A stretch of 33,541 nt of DNA from Anaerolinea sp. (GTDB lineage: Bacteria; Chloroflexota; Anaerolineae; Promineifilales; Promineifilaceae). Positions 9,451 through 17,218 of this stretch are shown piece after piece. Positions within the stretch are counted from its first letter, which is position 1; every line of letters begins with the position of its first letter. The notes beneath the pieces were generated by a model. That model had not been told where the DNA came from. It did not search any database and was given only the letters and a program-made list of their open reading frames with translations. The position numbers were made by a program, and so were the translations under genes. The stretch spans positions 1 to 33,541 of the forward strand of contig JACSRF010000396.1 in the NCBI GenBank assembly GCA_014879875.1, read 5' to 3'.

Positions 9451-9478
9451 GCAGTTTGCGCCGGTGAGTGCAAACTGC
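9451..9478. repeat. Hairpin between CBS protein and alanine dehydrogenase genes
   Basis: GCAGTTTGC (9451-9459) and GCAAACTGC (9470-9478) form a perfect 9-bp stem with a 10-base loop. It lies in the 63-bp gap between the two minus-strand genes, about 18 bases before the alanine dehydrogenase start. It could modulate message processing or expression of ald relative to the CBS gene. No terminator-like T-run follows. Confidence 0.55.
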
Positions 9479-9496
9479 TGATTACAACAATGGTTA

Positions 9497-9961
9497 TTAC
9501 ACGTCATAGCGCGTGTATGGTTCGGTTGAACTTCCTTGTGCGCTCATCCAATCATGCACCACCATGCGGAAGATGTCTGATTCTGTGATGATGCCCGCCA
9601 GTTCACCACCGGCGGCAACCACAGGCAGCGCCCCAATCGCATATTGCAGCATCTGCTGGGCCGCCTCGCCAATGGTTTTGTCAGGCAAGATTGTCAACGG
9701 GTCGGGCGTCATGATTTGGGCAACGATCAACTGGGAAAGCGAATCATTGCGTGTGGTCACGCCCAGGTCACGCAAGCGCGCCGTGTCTGCCTCCCGGAGA
9801 TCGCCAGAGGTGATAATGCCCACGAGACGGCCGTCCACCACCACCGGCAGCCGACGAATACCATGTAACCGCATTAGCGCGTCCGCCTCATGCAGGGACA
9901 TCGTTGGCGTAACAGTCATCACGTCACGCGACATCCAATCCTTCACCAGTTCCAGTCTCAT
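9497..9961 (-). CDS. Tandem CBS-domain protein
   Basis: The protein consists almost only of two CBS domains, which usually bind adenosine nucleotides or NAD-type ligands and act as sensors. Domain 1 contains MSRDVMTVTPTMSLHEADALM followed by RRLPVVVDGRLVGIITSGDL. Domain 2 contains QIMTPDPLTILPDKTIGEAA and GALPVVAAGGELAGIITESD. I prefer the ATG at 9961 (154 residues) to the GTG at 9967, because the AGAGG site lies 7 bases before the ATG but directly abuts the GTG. It is the first gene of a probable operon with alanine dehydrogenase and a CoA-transferase, so it may report cellular energy state to that pathway. No attached catalytic or transport domain is present. Confidence 0.9.
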   Translation of the reverse strand: MRLELVKDWMSRDVMTVTPTMSLHEADALMRLHGIRRLPVVVDGRLVGIITSGDLREADTARLRDLGVTTRNDSLSQLIVAQIMTPDPLTILPDKTIGEAAQQMLQYAIGALPVVAAGGELAGIITESDIFRMVVHDWMSAQGSSTEPYTRYDV

Positions 9962-9987
9962 GGTCACACCTCTGCTTTCACTGAATG

Positions 9988-10119
9988 CCTGGCAGATTTT
10001 TAACTCAGGGTAACTACTACGTTGGTTGGCTTGTTAGTTGGCTGGCAAACAAACCAGCAAACTAAACAAACTACCCCAAAAGTCTTAGTAGTTATGACTC
10101 AGGTCAAAAATCTGCCAGG
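9988..10119. repeat. 132-bp element with long terminal inverted repeats
   Basis: The outer arms CCTGGCAGATTTTT (9988-10001) and AAAAATCTGCCAGG (10106-10119) are perfect 14-bp inverted repeats. A second pair, AACTACTA (10012-10019) and TAGTAGTT (10086-10093), lies just inside. The centre holds TTGGTTGG/TTGGCTGG words followed by their near complements. It fills most of the gap between the VKOR gene and the CBS gene. It has no coding capacity, so it is either a MITE-like or palindromic repeat unit, or a large terminator structure for the VKOR transcript. Confidence 0.75.
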
Positions 10120-10129
10120 TCTGACCATA

Positions 10130-10594
10130 CTACGCATCAGCAGAATGATTTACAGAGCGCAGATAGCTTATGGATAACACAAACATCACGGTCACGATGG
10201 TGGCGGAAATGACACAGTAGCGGCAGACAGCATGAATGACAAAAATTTCTAATACCGTCAGCCACAGCGAAAACAAAAAGGCCAACCCCGTCATGCCCAG
10301 CATTAATTCGGGCACGTATTCATCTAAAAGGGGCAGCCAGTCGCGCAGCCAGGTCAGTCCAAAGATGGCTATGTACCCTATCATGCCAATTAGAGCGACC
10401 GGAATAGGACCAACCGACGCATAGGGCGCGCCGGGGCCGCTTACCTGTCCACAATCGTCCCAACTGCTGGGGGTACACACGCCGATTAAGCTGCCTTCAT
10501 GGTACAAATACAAAAAGTAAGCAATCACAATACCCACAACAGACAGCAATTGAATTATCTTAATTTGCCAATCGTTTTCTATACGCATCATCAT
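10130..10594 (-). CDS. Vitamin K epoxide reductase (VKOR) family protein
   Basis: VKOR-family membrane oxidoreductases re-oxidise DsbA-like proteins and pass electrons to quinone. The 154-residue protein has four or five helices. The CXXC redox centre is Cys124-Cys127 (HAVCRYCVIS), and the loop pair is Cys40 and Cys48 (GVCTPSSWDDCGQV). YASVGPIPVALIG is the characteristic stretch after the loop. A longer frame runs upstream to 10720, but it overlaps the thioredoxin-like gene; the cluster of three ATG codons at 10594-10588, with AGG just upstream and 4 bases after the preceding stop, is the natural start. Immediate linkage to the DsbA-like gene makes a complete disulfide-forming pair. The sequence is visibly more AT-rich than its neighbours. 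Confidence 0.93.
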   Translation of the reverse strand: MMMRIENDWQIKIIQLLSVVGIVIAYFLYLYHEGSLIGVCTPSSWDDCGQVSGPGAPYASVGPIPVALIGMIGYIAIFGLTWLRDWLPLLDEYVPELMLGMTGLAFLFSLWLTVLEIFVIHAVCRYCVISATIVTVMFVLSISYLRSVNHSADA

Positions 10595-10598
10595 GTAC

Positions 10599-11276
10599 CT
10601 AATTGTTGAGCAGGGATGAAATACGTTGTTGGAAGACGGTAAAAGGTTGCGCTCCTTCCAATAGCCGGTCGTTAACAAAGAAGGAGGGCGTCGCCGATAC
10701 ACGTACTGACCTCGCTGCATTCATGTTATTATTGATGATCGTATTATAACGTCCTTCGCTGAGGCATTGCGCAAAGGCATCCATCTCTAGCCCCAACGCC
10801 TGGGCAGCCTGTTCAAAGCCGGCGCGCGTCAACGCTACTGCTTCAGTTTGCTGCGCAAACAAGGCTTCACTGTACTCAAAGAAAGCGCCTTGTTCATTGG
10901 CGCACATAGCCGCATTGCTCGCCGGCAGTGTGGTGGATGACAACGCATAAGGCAGTACCACCCAATAGAGTTGATTGGTATCAATAAACTGCTGGTCTAT
11001 CAGCGGTTTTGTCTCTGCATGGAAATTACGGCAGTGGACACAGCCAAAGTCAGACACTTCCACCACCGTTACCCTGGCATTTTTGTTGCCTTGTGTGATA
11101 CAGCGACCAGGGTTATCGGCGCAATAAGTGGCCAGGGTTGCCTGTTCTGGCTCCCGCAGCGATAAGAAAAGCAGCCCAAATAGGGCAATAACCCCAATGG
11201 CGACCACACCGCCAATTAAGAGCCAATTCGTTTCACGTTTTTGCGCCTGATGTTTTTGTTTTATTTTCTTTGCCAT
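10599..11276 (-). CDS. Membrane-anchored DsbA-like thiol oxidoreductase
   Basis: The 225-residue protein has a lysine-rich cytoplasmic start, one membrane helix (about residues 18-41) and an extracytoplasmic thioredoxin-fold domain of the DsbA/thioredoxin_4 type. The active site is Cys79-Val-His-Cys82 in SDFGCVHCRNF, and the cis-proline loop is SATPSFFVN (Pro197). Extra cysteines at 52, 59, 124 and 171 may form structural disulfides. It would introduce disulfides into exported proteins and be recycled by the adjacent VKOR protein. A GAGGAAAG Shine-Dalgarno sits directly before the ATG. A broken small ORF ends about 6 bases upstream. Like its partner, the gene lacks ACGGCCGT octamers and is more AT-rich, which suggests acquisition from elsewhere. 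Confidence 0.93.
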   Translation of the reverse strand: MAKKIKQKHQAQKRETNWLLIGGVVAIGVIALFGLLFLSLREPEQATLATYCADNPGRCITQGNKNARVTVVEVSDFGCVHCRNFHAETKPLIDQQFIDTNQLYWVVLPYALSSTTLPASNAAMCANEQGAFFEYSEALFAQQTEAVALTRAGFEQAAQALGLEMDAFAQCLSEGRYNTIINNNMNAARSVRVSATPSFFVNDRLLEGAQPFTVFQQRISSLLNN

Positions 11277-11282
11277 CTTTCC

Positions 11283-11470
11283 TCATGTAACTCCTATTAG
11301 TTTATCCCGCAAATTGATGACGGGGAGTGCATAATGTAACCGTTCATAGCTGACATCTGTCATAATACGATCCACATATTGCCGTTCTCGCGCCATCATT
11401 CGGGTAGTATCGTTGCTGCCATTTTAGAGCGATCTACGGGCATGTCCAATAGTTGCTGAAATTTTGTCAT
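11283..11470 (-). pseudogene. Small frameshifted ORF upstream of the DsbA-like gene
   Basis: From the ATG at 11470 one frame reads MTKFQQLLDMPVDRSK and stops after 24 residues (GAA TGA). A second frame reads NGSNDTTRMMARERQYVDRI and continues to a TGA at 11283-11285, just before the DsbA-like gene. Adding one A to the AAAA run near residue 16 joins both into a 62-residue protein. Alternatively the two pieces are separate tiny genes, because the first stop overlaps an ATG pair (AATGATGG). I do not recognise the product. Neither half is conserved enough by eye to prove coding, so this is a candidate only. Confidence 0.35.
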
Positions 11471-11482
11471 TGAACGTTATAG

Positions 11483-11517
11483 GATTTACGATTAACGATT
11501 TGCGATTGACGATTGGC
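11483..11517. repeat. Five-unit heptad array
   Basis: In register from 11483 the units are GATTTAC, GATTAAC, GATTTGC, GATTGAC and GATTGGC, all of the form GATTxxC. The array lies about 12 bases upstream (in minus-strand sense) of the small broken ORF, in the non-coding stretch 11471-11724. Confidence 0.85.
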
Positions 11518-11601
11518 TTGCCCCCTGACAAGCTATGAGAAAACCCCAAATCTTTTTCTTAGTACCTTTCCAATGAGATGTTTGCATGATGTACAAGGAT
11601 T

Positions 11602-11675
11602 TTTAACGCAAAGGGGCAAAGGAAGAAAGGCGCAAAGGATTTTTTTCCTTTGCCTCTTTGTGTCTTTGCGTTAAA
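11602..11675. repeat. Inverted repeat built from GCAAAGG words
   Basis: TTTAACGCAAAG (11602-11613) pairs perfectly with CTTTGCGTTAAA (11664-11675). Inside, GCAAAGG (11632-11638) pairs with CCTTTGC (11647-11653) around a T-rich loop. The remaining bases are variants of the same GCAAAGG word. It lies about 50 bp downstream of the reductase-fusion gene (minus sense) and could end that transcript. Apart from this, the heptad array and the broken ORF, nothing else was seen in 11277-11724. Confidence 0.75.
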
Positions 11676-11724
11676 TTCTTTTCTGGCTTGTCCAGGTTAG
11701 GTATATCCAGGCGAAGAAGGCCGC

Positions 11725-13908
11725 TTAGACCTGCCGCTTGCGCCCCAACAGCCAGCCGGCCGCTAACACCCCCGCCCCCGCCAGCAGCCACTTCCGCCCG
11801 GAGCCAGTAGACGCCTTCACCCCTTTGGACATCACCGGGATCGTCTTCAACTTAGCCGCCGCCGCCGCCTGCACGCGGGCAAATAGCTTCGGGTCCGCGC
11901 GGTACTGCTGCGCCAGCTCCACCTTCTCCTGGAACTGCTCCTCGGTCACGTAGCCGCCAAAGGAGCGCAGCCCTGCCAGTTGGAACTGGTGCTTCTTGAA
12001 CAGGTGGTAAATCTCTTTTACCCGCTCGATGGTGATGTTGCGCCCTAACGTGTAATCCTCAAAGCGCCCTTCCATCGCCAGCAGCGCCGTCTCCGCCAGG
12101 CAGGCATACGAGGTCTTCGGCGGCAGGCCAATATCGTAGCCAAAATCAATGTCGCCAGGGATGAGCACTTCGCCGCTTTCAATGACCAGCACATCCGGGC
12201 GCAGCGCCGCTTCGGCCGCGCTCATGTCCAACGGCCGTGCCACATCACAAATCACCGCCCCCGGTTTACAGCGCGTAATATCCACCACCCGCTGCCCAAA
12301 CGCCGACGTGGCCGTCACAATCAGGTCACATTCCGGCAAATACTCATCGGCGCGGGTGGCAATGGCGACCTTTGCCCCCGGCGTCTCGCTTTGAATCAGA
12401 CGCTTCAATTCAATCAGACGCTCCGGCTCAATCGAGACCAGCACCACGTCAAAAATCGCCTGCGCCAGCAGCCGCGCGCAAATGGAGCCAATCGAACCGG
12501 TCGCGCCCACGACCATCACCTTGCCTTTCGTCAAATCTTGCATCCCCAAACGCATCACCGCCTGCTTCGCCGATTCCAGCGTCGCCGCCACCGTCAGGCT
12601 GTTGCCGCTGGTGATGGCGATGTCCGCCTCATGCGCCACCGTGATGCCCGCATCCCCCACGACGCTGGTGAATGCGCCCAGCCCCATGATGCGCGCGCCA
12701 AACCGCTCTGCCATCTTCGCCGACTTGTTCAAGCGGTCATACGTGAAGCGTTCGCCGCGCTGCATCATCTGGCGTGGCGTGGCCGCCAGGCTGATCAGGT
12801 AGCCTTCGATTTTTTGCCCGGTGGTCGGCGACTGCCCCCCGGTGATGCGCGAGATATACATCGGCGGCATATAAGCGGCTGTGCGTTCCACCAATTCATC
12901 TGGCAAAAAGCGCGTCCAGCGGAAAAGGCGATGCTTATGAATAAACCCCACGTTGAGGGGATGGATGACGAAGGCGAATTTATTGATACCGACATCGGCC
13001 GCTTGCAGGTAGCGAATAGTCGGCGTCCACTTAATGTCAGCCATCAGGTCGAGATAGGTGTCTTCGGTGAGAGGCGTGTTGGCGGCCGGGCGCAGGGCCA
13101 CAAGAATGGCCTCAATGACGGCCGCCGGCCATTTACCCAGGCTGCCCACCCCATTCAGCGAAGGCATCATCGTCACCAAAATAGACGCCCCGCGCTGGCG
13201 CAAATCTTCCAGGTCATCCTCAGTGGCATGTTCCACGACGATGGTTTTGCGCTTCAGTTCGGCCGGGGCGTAACGGCGGATGGCGCCAACGTCTCCCGCC
13301 AGCACGTCTGCCCAGTGGAAGGGATCGGCGGCGCGCGCCGTGCCGGGGCTGCCGGGCTGCGGCTTGATGCGGCGAAACGGGGCCTCTTTGAGCTGTTCCA
13401 GGGTGGGGACGGCCGCCTGGTCAAGGGTCATCGGGCTGCCCACGCCGGGGAACTGCGGCAGGGCAAAATAAACGACAGGGTCGGCATAGCGGATGTTGGC
13501 GCTGCGGCGGGCCAACGCCTGCGCCAGACCATTGTGGTTAAGGCCGGGAACCATGAGGATGTGCTTTTGCGCGAAGATGCCGGGTTGGGCGCGGTCAGCC
13601 AGGATGACGCCCCACCGCTCCAGACCGGCGCGAATGGTACGGCCGTTGACCACCGGCGTCTGGGTGGCCTGCTGCGCCAGGTTCTCGCCCACCACGTGCG
13701 CCACCCGCGCGGCGCCCAATTCCAACACGTCGGGCATCCCATCTAGGGCAATGGCGTCCACCTGTCCGTCGTACCCGGCAATGAGCCGCTCGGCCAGGCC
13801 GTTGTCGCCATGGCAGCCAATGCTGCGAATTTCAATCGCTTGATCGAGAAAATGGACGACTTCCGTTGTGTCATCTTGATTCAGGTGCAGGTGCAATACT
13901 TTTTTCAT
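11725..13908 (-). CDS. Fusion protein with acyl-ACP-reductase-like domain and C-terminal anchor
   Basis: The 727-residue protein has at least three parts. Residues 1 to about 300 form a soluble alpha/beta domain that I cannot assign. Residues about 310-650 resemble cyanobacterial acyl-ACP reductase (AAR): [19 protein letters not shown], the NADPH loop [10 protein letters not shown] (466-475), and [15 protein letters not shown] with Cys603 at the position of the AAR acyl-accepting cysteine. AAR makes fatty aldehydes from acyl-ACP; acyl-ACP or acyl-CoA reduction is therefore the best guess. Residues 706-722 form one hydrophobic helix followed by RKRQV, like a tail anchor, after an Ala-rich linker. 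No aldehyde deformylating oxygenase is nearby. A GAAGGA ribosome site precedes the ATG. The older annotation style would be 'predicted amino acid dehydrogenase'. Confidence 0.75.
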   Translation of the reverse strand: MKKVLHLHLNQDDTTEVVHFLDQAIEIRSIGCHGDNGLAERLIAGYDGQVDAIALDGMPDVLELGAARVAHVVGENLAQQATQTPVVNGRTIRAGLERWGVILADRAQPGIFAQKHILMVPGLNHNGLAQALARRSANIRYADPVVYFALPQFPGVGSPMTLDQAAVPTLEQLKEAPFRRIKPQPGSPGTARAADPFHWADVLAGDVGAIRRYAPAELKRKTIVVEHATEDDLEDLRQRGASILVTMMPSLNGVGSLGKWPAAVIEAILVALRPAANTPLTEDTYLDLMADIKWTPTIRYLQAADVGINKFAFVIHPLNVGFIHKHRLFRWTRFLPDELVERTAAYMPPMYISRITGGQSPTTGQKIEGYLISLAATPRQMMQRGERFTYDRLNKSAKMAERFGARIMGLGAFTSVVGDAGITVAHEADIAITSGNSLTVAATLESAKQAVMRLGMQDLTKGKVMVVGATGSIGSICARLLAQAIFDVVLVSIEPERLIELKRLIQSETPGAKVAIATRADEYLPECDLIVTATSAFGQRVVDITRCKPGAVICDVARPLDMSAAEAALRPDVLVIESGEVLIPGDIDFGYDIGLPPKTSYACLAETALLAMEGRFEDYTLGRNITIERVKEIYHLFKKHQFQLAGLRSFGGYVTEEQFQEKVELAQQYRADPKLFARVQAAAAAKLKTIPVMSKGVKASTGSGRKWLLAGAGVLAAGWLLGRKRQV

Positions 13909-14030
13909 GGGTTCCTTCTCCGGGTAAATTGACTCGCTTCTCCGTTAATGATAAGGAGATTCCAGACGTATAGCAAGCAGGAAAACGACCCACTATCTTT
14001 GCAGTTTTTAAACTTACCAGAGGTCGTGTC

Positions 14031-14050
14031 ATACCCGCGAAGGCGGGTAT
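14031..14050. repeat. REP-like hairpin (ATACCCGC GAAG GCGGGTAT)
   Basis: An 8-bp perfect stem with a GAAG loop, flanked by GTC and CCATC. Very similar dispersed palindromes are known in many bacterial genomes. It lies in the 312-bp non-coding stretch 13909-14220 between the reductase fusion and the GH130 gene. That stretch also contains one ACGGCCGT and the hairpin at 14158-14191, and no gene that I can support. Confidence 0.7.
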
Positions 14051-14157
14051 CCATCTGTCCCGCATTCAAGCATGTAGTCACCACCCGCGCGCAACGGCCG
14101 TTCCCCGGCAGGTTGTTGCGCAGGCCCCTTAGGAATGGCACTTAAACAAGTTGGTCA

Positions 14158-14191
14158 AGATTGGTTTAATCTTCGGAGATTGAACCAATCT
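14158..14191. repeat. 15-bp stem hairpin downstream of the GH130 gene
   Basis: AGATTGGTTTAATCT (14158-14172) and AGATTGAACCAATCT (14177-14191) pair along 15 bp with one G-T wobble and a TCGG loop. It lies 30 bp past the stop of the GH130 gene, at the end of the whole sugar locus, so it could terminate or stabilise that transcript. No T-run follows on the minus strand. Confidence 0.6.
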
Positions 14192-14220
14192 AAACGTGTA
14201 AATTATTCAAATCTCGTTCC

Positions 14221-15144
14221 TTACCCGCCGTGCCGGGCAAAGTTGAGCAATTCTTCCAGAGAACAGGTTGCCAGCCCAATGGCATGATCGCCGCCGCCAT
14301 AGTAGACGTAAACCACCCCATCTACCACCGGATTGGCGCAGGAAAAGACGACGTTGGGCACGTCGCCGCGCAGCTCCCACAACTCTTCCGGCCAGAAGAT
14401 CGCCGTCTTCGGCCGGGCAATGATCTTTGTCGGGTCGTCTAAAGCGAGCAGCACGACGCCAAACTTATAGACGTGGTCATCATTGTAGCCGTGATTGAGC
14501 AGCAGCCAGCCCTGCTCCGTTTCGATGGGGACGCCGTTGCTGCCCACGCTTTTGCTGTCCCAGGCGGTCAGGTCGTTGCGGCGCGGCCCGTAGAGCGGCC
14601 GCATCGCCGCTTCCGGCCAGGTGATCAGATCATCGGAATAGGCCAGCCAGACGTCGGGCCAGCGGCGGTGTAGGGCAGCGTAACGGCCGTTTACCCGCCG
14701 CGGAAACAACACATGATCCTTATTATCCTCGCCGCGCACAAGCGGCCCGATGCGTTCCCAGGTGGTGCCGTTGGCGCTGCCGGCGACCATGGGCAGGATG
14801 CCGCCCCCGGCGTGGGTAGGCGCGCCGCTGTGTTCCCGGCCGTAAGCAGTGTAAGTCATCAGGAAACGGCCGTCCAGCCACACCACCCTGGGGTCTTCCA
14901 CGCCGCGCGAATCGCTCCCGTCCATCGGTTCCAGCACCGGCCGCCGCAGCCGGTTCCAATGCACGCCATCGGCGCTGACGGCATAGCCAATGCGGCTGAT
15001 CCAGTCCAGCCCCTGCGCCCGATACCACATGCGCCACAGTCCATTGTGGTAGACCACCGCCGGATTAAAAACGTTATACGTCTCCCAATCCGACGTCGGA
15101 TCAGGCAGTAAAATCGGCTGCGCAGAAACACGTTGTAACAACAT
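14221..15144 (-). CDS. GH130 family glycoside phosphorylase
   Basis: GH130 enzymes cleave beta-mannosides with phosphate to give alpha-mannose-1-phosphate. The 307-residue protein shows the five-bladed propeller repeats: [33 protein letters not shown], the signature [21 protein letters not shown] (Glu83-Asp84), and later [13 protein letters not shown] and [14 protein letters not shown]. The frame is open further upstream to 15414, but that part runs through non-coding repeats. The ATG at 15144 is preceded by GAGGGTG six bases away and gives the normal family length. It is the last gene of the transport locus, so it probably acts in the cytoplasm on the imported sugar. The exact acceptor (glucose, GlcNAc or mannan oligosaccharide) cannot be read. 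Confidence 0.88.
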   Translation of the reverse strand: MLLQRVSAQPILLPDPTSDWETYNVFNPAVVYHNGLWRMWYRAQGLDWISRIGYAVSADGVHWNRLRRPVLEPMDGSDSRGVEDPRVVWLDGRFLMTYTAYGREHSGAPTHAGGGILPMVAGSANGTTWERIGPLVRGEDNKDHVLFPRRVNGRYAALHRRWPDVWLAYSDDLITWPEAAMRPLYGPRRNDLTAWDSKSVGSNGVPIETEQGWLLLNHGYNDDHVYKFGVVLLALDDPTKIIARPKTAIFWPEELWELRGDVPNVVFSCANPVVDGVVYVYYGGGDHAIGLATCSLEELLNFARHGG

Positions 15145-15175
15145 TTTCACCCTCGCATAAGAAGGAACACGAAGG

Positions 15176-15241
15176 GGCACGGAGGAGATACAGAGGTTCA
15201 CGGAGATTTTCGCCAAAATCTCTCTCTGTTTTCTCCGTGCC
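15176..15241. repeat. Nested inverted repeat built from ACAGAG/CACGGAG words
   Basis: The outer arms GGCACGGAG (15176-15184) and CTCCGTGCC (15233-15241) pair perfectly. The inner arms GAGATTTT (15203-15210) and AAAATCTC (15215-15222) form a second stem with a CGCC loop. The downstream tail 15242-15264 repeats CTCC and GTGTAACT words. It fills the gap between the YesL-like gene and GH130, and may act as a message processing or attenuation structure. Confidence 0.75.
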
Positions 15242-15266
15242 TCCTCCTCCGTGTAACTCCGTGTAA

Positions 15267-15866
15267 CTACCTTCTTTCTGTCAATGACCGCCGTACGGCC
15301 GTTTCCCCCACCAGCGCCAGCCAACACACCGCACCCGCCGACAGGGGAACGGCCGTCCACAGGCTCACCGTCAACACCAGGCTGCACACCACCGCTAAAA
15401 ACAGCGCCGCCCATCCATGCCGCAGCAGGAAACGGCCGCAGTTAACATAGGTCACGCGCACGGACTTATCTTCCTGCGCCAGCCAGAAGGGCCAGTAAAA
15501 CAGGTTCAGCATAAACCAGAGCAGCAGCAGCGCGCCCCACGCCAGGCGCAGCGCCAGCCACGCGCTCCCCTGCGCCCCCTGGAAGGCGTAAAAATTCCAG
15601 ACCAACGCCCCGCCGACCAGCAGATTGGGCAGCGCCCACTGCCACGCCGGCCAAAACAGGCGGCGCAGTTCCGTCCACAACTCCGGCAGCTCCCACACCT
15701 CGTCGTCATACACCTTGCGCGCGATGGCGTAGAGAACGGCCGTCGCCGGCGGCCCTGTCACCACAGGCGCTTGCAGCAGCGCCCACAAAATATTCAGCAG
15801 AATCATGCCGATCCACTCTTTCCACCACAAGCGCGAAGCGTGGAGCAGCGCCCGGAAAGGATTCAT
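15267..15866 (-). CDS. YesL/DUF624-like integral membrane protein
   Basis: The 199-residue protein has about five membrane helices, starting with [20 protein letters not shown] and ending with [24 protein letters not shown]. The family resembles YesL (DUF624), small membrane proteins of unknown mechanism that are commonly encoded beside carbohydrate ABC permeases, as here. Its start lies 55 bp after the stop of the second permease, and that gap is a heptad array. No catalytic residues were recognised. It may assist the transporter, but this is inferred only from gene order. Confidence 0.7.
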   Translation of the reverse strand: MNPFRALLHASRLWWKEWIGMILLNILWALLQAPVVTGPPATAVLYAIARKVYDDEVWELPELWTELRRLFWPAWQWALPNLLVGGALVWNFYAFQGAQGSAWLALRLAWGALLLLWFMLNLFYWPFWLAQEDKSVRVTYVNCGRFLLRHGWAALFLAVVCSLVLTVSLWTAVPLSAGAVCWLALVGETAVRRSLTERR

Positions 15867-15868
15867 GG

Positions 15869-15917
15869 GATTGACGATTTATGCTTGACGCTTGACGCTT
15901 CAAGCGTCAAGCGTCAA
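15869..15917. repeat. Seven-heptad array forming a perfect 16-bp palindrome
   Basis: The units in register are GATTGAC, GATTTAT, GCTTGAC, GCTTGAC, GCTTCAA, GCGTCAA and GCGTCAA. The arms TTGACGCTTGACGCTT (15885-15900) and AAGCGTCAAGCGTCAA (15902-15917) are exact reverse complements around a single C. The array fills the 55-bp gap between the permease stop (15922-15924) and the YesL-like ATG, leaving no normal ribosome site. Confidence 0.95.
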
Positions 15918-15921
15918 TTGA

Positions 15922-17199
15922 TCAGCCTTTGACGCCGGCGTAGCTGACGCCTTCAATGTAGTAGCGGCTGAAGAAGAAAAACAGCAGCAAGATCGGCACA
16001 GCGTTGACCATCGCCCCCACCAGCACCAGGTTCCATTCCGCCTTGAAGTTCTGTTGGAACACTTGCAGCGCCACGTTCAGCACCCACATATCGGCCGTGT
16101 TCAGATACAGCAGCGGCGTCAGGTAATCATTCCACATCGCCTGGAACTGCAAGATAAAGAGCGTCAACAGCGCCGGCCGCGCCAGTGGCAAGATAATGTC
16201 CCGGTAAATCTGGAAGTAGGAAGCCCCATCCACCAGCGCCGATTCTTCCAGGTCTCTGGGAATCGCTTTCAAGAACTGCGTCAGCAAGAAAATGCCAAAC
16301 GCGGTGACAATGCCGGGGAAAACAACGCCAAAAAATTTATTGATCCATTCCAACTTGGCGATGAGAATGTAGGCCGGCACCAGCGTTACCGCCCCCGGCA
16401 GCATCATCGAAGCGAGCATGAAGCCAAAGATCAATCCCTTGCCGGGGAACTTCAGCCGGGCAAAGGCGTAGGCGGCCATGGAGCAGAAGATAAGTTGCAA
16501 AAAGGCGCGGATGACGGAGAGCAGCGCCGTGTTGAAGAACCAGCGCAGGAAACGGCCGCCCCCCGCCATAATCGCCAATTGGTGAAACAACCAGGTGACG
16601 ACCGCGCCCACCAGCAGGCTGCCCGCCAGCGCCAGCAGCACCCGTCCCCAATCCGGCTCCGACATGGCGATGATCGCCAGGGCAATGAGCATGAGCAGGC
16701 CCATGGCAACGGCCGTTGACAACCGCAGCGTCAGGCTCACCCCTGCGATCTGGCTGCTCAAAAAGAAGGAAACGCCAAAGCCACCCAACACAATCAGCAG
16801 CAGAGCCAGCGGCAGCCCAACAGACAACGACATACCTTCCCCAGGCTTCTTATTCGACATCCCCGTCAATAAAAAGGTCAGGTAAAAGGCAAACAGACCC
16901 ACAATCAAGCCGATCGAGGTCGTTCCTTCCGGGCGCGGCAGCCCGCCCAGGTCCGTTTGGAACAGGCGCGGCCAGTTGCCCGTCTGCCACTCTGCCGGAA
17001 ACAACGTCGGCGGAAAAGCGATGATCTCCGCATTCGTCTTGAAGCTGCCAAAAAAAGACAAGATAAATGGCGCAAACACAACCAATCCAACGGCCGACAA
17101 GACCACATAACGCAGCGCCGTCGTCACCTGCTTGCGCGATATGCTCAACCCCTGCGCCACCTTCCCCGGCGCAACCTTCACCGGTATAGATGCCATCAT
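15922..17199 (-). CDS. Sugar ABC transporter permease (MalG type) with extra four-helix insertion
   Basis: This is the second membrane subunit of a carbohydrate importer. The EAA loop that contacts the ATPase is EESALVDGASYFQIYRDIILPLARP (about 318-342), and AAYAFARLKFPGKG (242-255) is typical of MalG-type permeases. At 425 residues it is about 140 longer than normal. After the usual first helix and the NWPRLF segment (76-80), about 130 residues (84-215) carry four additional hydrophobic helices before the family sequence resumes at RFLRWFFNTALLS. The insertion has no motif that I recognise. Two adjacent ATG codons (17199, 17196) occur; GGGAGG lies nearer optimal spacing for the second. It follows the first permease by 125 bp of repeat-rich DNA. 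Confidence 0.92.
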   Translation of the reverse strand: MMASIPVKVAPGKVAQGLSISRKQVTTALRYVVLSAVGLVVFAPFILSFFGSFKTNAEIIAFPPTLFPAEWQTGNWPRLFQTDLGGLPRPEGTTSIGLIVGLFAFYLTFLLTGMSNKKPGEGMSLSVGLPLALLLIVLGGFGVSFFLSSQIAGVSLTLRLSTAVAMGLLMLIALAIIAMSEPDWGRVLLALAGSLLVGAVVTWLFHQLAIMAGGGRFLRWFFNTALLSVIRAFLQLIFCSMAAYAFARLKFPGKGLIFGFMLASMMLPGAVTLVPAYILIAKLEWINKFFGVVFPGIVTAFGIFLLTQFLKAIPRDLEESALVDGASYFQIYRDIILPLARPALLTLFILQFQAMWNDYLTPLLYLNTADMWVLNVALQVFQQNFKAEWNLVLVGAMVNAVPILLLFFFFSRYYIEGVSYAGVKG

Positions 17200-17218
17200 G
17201 GCCTCCCTTGAAAATTAT

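Noticed and set aside
10595-10720. Longer N-terminus for the VKOR protein
   Set aside because: The extension overlaps the DsbA-like gene in another frame and adds a non-family basic stretch; the ATG cluster at 10588-10594 is the natural start.
12391-13746. 451-codon plus-strand open frame opposite the reductase fusion
   Set aside because: It lies antisense to a gene with clear NADPH and catalytic motifs, its translation is Arg/Gln/His-rich with no domain, and long antisense frames are expected at this GC content.
13905-14141. Short minus-strand ORF with the sequence DTRLRGYDT
   Set aside because: This peptide is the usual spurious translation of the REP-like palindrome at 14031-14050.
15145-15414. 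N-terminal extension of the GH130 frame
   Set aside because: It runs through the hairpin repeats and into the YesL-like gene; the ATG at 15144 has a good ribosome site and gives the family length.
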